From: an uncultured Selenomonadales bacterium
GTDB taxonomy: Bacteria; Bacillota; Negativicutes; Selenomonadales; Selenomonadaceae
Assembly (NCBI GenBank): GCA_937877655.1
Contig: CALFJC010000135.1
Location: 1-18,453 of the forward strand
Reading direction: 5' to 3'
DNA: 18,453 nt
The notes under the pieces were generated by a model, which saw nothing but the letters and a program-made list of their open reading frames with translations, ran no database searches and was not told where the DNA came from. Positions 15,741 to 18,453 of the stretch are shown piece by piece. Position 1 is the stretch's first letter, and every line of letters starts with the position of its first letter. A program made the translations under genes and the position numbers.

Positions 15741-18274
15741 TTTATCTTGGCAAACATCGCGTCATAAAAGAACTCGATAAACAAATCAAGCGCGGACAGA
15801 CTTTGCATTTCTTGACCGGCGACGGCATCAACGACAATTTTTTCTACGACTTACACAGCGGCATAAAAAATATGGCAGATACTTTGCGCGATTATTACAT
15901 TGTGCGTGAAAAAAATTTCGATTATATCGTTCAAGTGACATCTTCTTCGGGCGACCCTGTTTGTTTTGGCGCAACGGGCAAAATTAATTTCAGCGAAATG
16001 ATAACTCCGCCCAAGCGAAAAGGAGTTTTGAGCAAAAAAAATCACGCCAAACAAAATTCCGAAACAACACAACAGGGAGTCGATACCGCCAATCAAGTTG
16101 CAGGCAATGAAAATTCTGCCCTGTTACGCTTGGAAGAAACTTTGTATAAGCGCGAGAAAAGATTTTTAATCTTCTTGGAAAATTTCGAGTGGACGGCTAA
16201 GCTCTATGATGCGCAACCCGATACAACTTGGATTGCCAAAATCAAACAATGGGAAAATCTGCCAAACGTGATGATTGTCGTAACGCTAAAGGATATGGAA
16301 TTGCTCAAGAAGTATAATTTCAATCAGGGCGAAACATTCATTGGCTTTCCGTCCGCCGAAGAAATTCGTTATGCTTATATGCGCTGGCTGTTTCGGCACA
16401 CGCATGACAATTACGAACTTAAAATGTCTGTTCTGGACGAAGTGGCGCACGGCATAAGCGTCGGAGAAAAAACGTTGTGCGCGTGTATGAGAATTCTCCG
16501 CAAAGTCGTCGCGCAAAATCCTCACGTCTTCAATTTCAAAGACTTTGATGAGAGCATTGAACACGGTATAGAAGAAAAAATTTCTTGGGAAAAAGTTCGT
16601 CTTGAGCAAGAAGTAAAATCGAAAATCTTGGAGGCGATAAATACTTTCCTGCAAGCCGGCGACGACAAGCGGGCACGACACGGAATGATTTTTTCCGGAC
16701 CGCCCGGCACCGGTAAAACTTTGATTGCAAAATCACTGGCAAGCGAGAAACAATGTTATTTCCTTGCGCCGACGCTGGCTGAACTCAAGGGCGAATATAT
16801 CGGGCAAAGCAGCGCGAAGATTAAGCGTATCTTCGACCGAGCACGCGCCAATGAGCCGACGATAATTTTCATCGACGAAGCCGACACTGTTTTTCCTGGT
16901 CGAGCATTGCGAGGCAGTGATACCGACAGCTATTCAATGGATATGGTGAATCAGTTCTTGCAGGAGATTGACGGCGCGAAGACCGGCTTACAAAAAATTT
17001 TCGTCATTGCCGCAACGAACAGACCGGAATCCATAGACGAGGCGATTAAAAGTCGCTTGGGGCAACCCGAAGAAATTCCATTGCCGACTAAGGAAATTCG
17101 CAAACTCATCTTCGAGGACAACCTTTCTGAAGGGGATTTACGTTTCGAGTTGACAGGAAAAATTTTTGAAGAATTTTTGCTGAACAAATCCGACAAAATG
17201 TCCGGTCGCGATATAGCAAATTTCGTCAAGCTCCTAAAAGAAACAGCGGCTCGCCTCAACATTACCTTAGGCGATAACGAGCAGACACAAGAACTGATTG
17301 CCGCAACTTTCGTCGAATCGGAAAGAAAATTTCTACGCTCCGTTGTGGCGGACGGAACATTTACCGGCGCAAATATCCTCACACCAAAACAAAATCTTAA
17401 ACGCCTGAAAGATATAATCGGCTATTCGCATCAGAAGGAAATTATAAATCGGCAAGCAGAGTATATCAAAGCCTCAGCCGCAAGAAAAAATGAATATCGG
17501 CGAATGAAGATTGAACCGCCAAAAGGAGTTTTGCTTTACGGACCGCCCGGCAACGGCAAAAGTGAATTGGCACAAGCCGTCGCCGGCGAACACGGCTTTT
17601 ATTTTTTCAAAGTGTTGAGCAAAGACTTCGCGTCAAGTTTGGTTAATGAACAGATTCGCAAATTGGACAGTATTTTCACGGAAACAGAGCGATTTTCCAA
17701 ACTGACTGAACAAAAGGGAATCGTTCTTTTCTTCGACGAGTTCGATTCTCTCGCCGGAAAAAATAACCTTAATCAAGTTGTTCGAGGTTCCCTGCTCAAT
17801 TACATTGCCGACGAAAACACTTTGCGCCACCGCGACTCCAAAATTTTGTTGATTGCCGCCACAAATTTTTTCGACGAGATAGATGACGCCATGAAGCGCA
17901 AAGGGAGAATCGACGAGCATATTTTTATGGACAATCCTTGCGAGGGCGATGCCGTTCAAATCTTCGATTCGTTTATTGCTGAAGAAGGCGTTGTTGTCAG
18001 TTCGCACGGCTTTGCCGTGAAAGCTTATGAACAGCTTTTAACGGAGACGCAGGAAAATTATGAGCGCAGACGCTATCCGAATTGGAAATTGATTGCGGAA
18101 GCACATTTGCGCGACGTTATTCGTCAAGAGATTCAATCGCAACGACCGTCAGGCGCGGACTTGAAAACTCTTTATCGCGAACTTAAAGAAATTGCGTTCT
18201 TGAACGGATTTTTTTATGAGAACCAATTGTTGTTTGATGAACGGGTTTTGAATCAGCGGTTCCCTTCAAAATAG
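15737..18274 (+). CDS. Tandem AAA+ ATPase with degenerate N-terminal NTPase-like domain
   Basis: This 845-residue protein has two Cdc48/katanin-like AAA+ modules. AAA-1 has Walker A GPPGTGKT (321-328), Walker B IIFIDEAD (376-383) and sensor-1 AATN (425-428). AAA-2 has Walker A GPPGNGKS (602-609), Walker B VLFFDEFD (663-670), sensor-1 AATN (707-710) and both Arg-finger-position residues in RKGRID (721-726). In AAA-1 the corresponding stretch reads SRLGQPEEI, so only one of the usual arginines remains. Residues about 20-270 look like a third NTPase fold without catalytic residues: FLTGDGINDNFF in place of a Walker A and FLIFLENFEW in place of a Walker B. It probably forms a ring that remodels proteins. 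ATG 15737 overlaps the previous stop, with GGAGG ten bases upstream. It is the last clear gene of the operon. Confidence 0.88.
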   Translation: MIYLGKHRVIKELDKQIKRGQTLHFLTGDGINDNFFYDLHSGIKNMADTLRDYYIVREKNFDYIVQVTSSSGDPVCFGATGKINFSEMITPPKRKGVLSKKNHAKQNSETTQQGVDTANQVAGNENSALLRLEETLYKREKRFLIFLENFEWTAKLYDAQPDTTWIAKIKQWENLPNVMIVVTLKDMELLKKYNFNQGETFIGFPSAEEIRYAYMRWLFRHTHDNYELKMSVLDEVAHGISVGEKTLCACMRILRKVVAQNPHVFNFKDFDESIEHGIEEKISWEKVRLEQEVKSKILEAINTFLQAGDDKRARHGMIFSGPPGTGKTLIAKSLASEKQCYFLAPTLAELKGEYIGQSSAKIKRIFDRARANEPTIIFIDEADTVFPGRALRGSDTDSYSMDMVNQFLQEIDGAKTGLQKIFVIAATNRPESIDEAIKSRLGQPEEIPLPTKEIRKLIFEDNLSEGDLRFELTGKIFEEFLLNKSDKMSGRDIANFVKLLKETAARLNITLGDNEQTQELIAATFVESERKFLRSVVADGTFTGANILTPKQNLKRLKDIIGYSHQKEIINRQAEYIKASAARKNEYRRMKIEPPKGVLLYGPPGNGKSELAQAVAGEHGFYFFKVLSKDFASSLVNEQIRKLDSIFTETERFSKLTEQKGIVLFFDEFDSLAGKNNLNQVVRGSLLNYIADENTLRHRDSKILLIAATNFFDEIDDAMKRKGRIDEHIFMDNPCEGDAVQIFDSFIAEEGVVVSSHGFAVKAYEQLLTETQENYERRRYPNWKLIAEAHLRDVIRQEIQSQRPSGADLKTLYRELKEIAFLNGFFYENQLLFDERVLNQRFPSK

Positions 18275-18276
18275 AT

Positions 18277-18415
18277 GTGCGTTTTAGGCAAGCTGAAATT
18301 TTTCAAGTGACGACGTTGGACGAAATACGTGAGCTTATAAAAAAAAATCGTAGTGAACGTTAGCGGACGTTTCATCTGCGACGTGCTCAAAAAAATCTTC
18401 AAGGATGACGACTGA
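18277..18415 (+). pseudogene. Small frameshifted ORF after the AAA+ gene
   Basis: From GTG 18277 a frame encodes VRFRQAEIFQVTTLDEIREL, then IKKN and a stop at 18363. Removing one A from the A9 run at 18339-18347 joins this to a second frame (IVVNVSGRFICDVLKKIFKD) ending in TGA 18413-18415, giving about 45 residues of protein-like sequence. There is no ribosome binding site with clear spacing, and the start could lie in the AAA+ gene's end. It may be a decayed gene, a slippage-dependent ORF or a sequencing error in the homopolymer. Confidence 0.35.
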
Positions 18416-18453
18416 TCACTAACTGCGTTAAGTATAGCGCAACCCCCGAGACA

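Noticed and set aside
1..18453. CRISPR array, tRNA, rRNA, transposase or integrase genes
   Set aside because: No regularly spaced identical repeats, cloverleaf-like sequences or recombinase motifs were seen on either strand.

Overview
The window reads left to right on the plus strand. It has moderate GC, strong AGGAGG-type ribosome binding sites, frequent GTG/TTG starts, and many translationally coupled genes. A Tad-type pilus module, a Cache-HAMP-GGDEF sensor and this codon style fit a Bacillota-like anaerobe, perhaps from the Negativicutes. That assignment is weak because no taxonomic marker gene is present.

Layout. Positions 1-414 hold no convincing gene. They carry two degenerate copies of a repeat with a period of about 145 bases and a good sigma-70-type promoter candidate. 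Positions 415-3345 hold three Tad pilus genes: a TadE-like pseudopilin, the CpaF/TadA secretion ATPase and one TadC/TadB-type membrane protein. Another copy of the repeat core follows. Positions 3435-5057 encode a membrane diguanylate cyclase with an extracellular Cache sensor, HAMP, GGDEF and an intact I-site. It has its own promoter candidate.

Positions 5199-18274 are the highlight: ten tightly packed genes, many overlapping by 1-11 bases. The first two encode a ZorA-like MotA/TolQ/ExbB channel subunit with a very long coiled-coil tail and a ZorB-like TM-OmpA subunit. These are the membrane motor of the Zorya anti-phage family. No ZorC, ZorD or ZorE follows. Instead there are a 58-residue protein, an unrecognised 418-residue protein with a PH-like middle, a 925-residue Hsp70/actin-fold ATPase with a large private N-terminal domain, a coiled-coil protein, an NrdG-type radical SAM protein with no glycyl-radical enzyme nearby, two more coiled-coil proteins, and a tandem AAA+ ATPase with a third, degenerate NTPase-like domain at its N terminus.

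Working model (inference): an ion-motive-force-driven ZorAB-like motor senses a disturbance of the envelope and signals along its cytoplasmic tail to a chaperone-like machine (Hsp70-like ATPase, coiled-coil cofactors, AAA+ unfoldase) with a radical SAM activase. This would be a Zorya-related conflict system with an unusual effector module. No nuclease or toxin motif was recognised in it. The last 180 bases hold a small ORF that appears broken at an A9 run, and no clear terminator.
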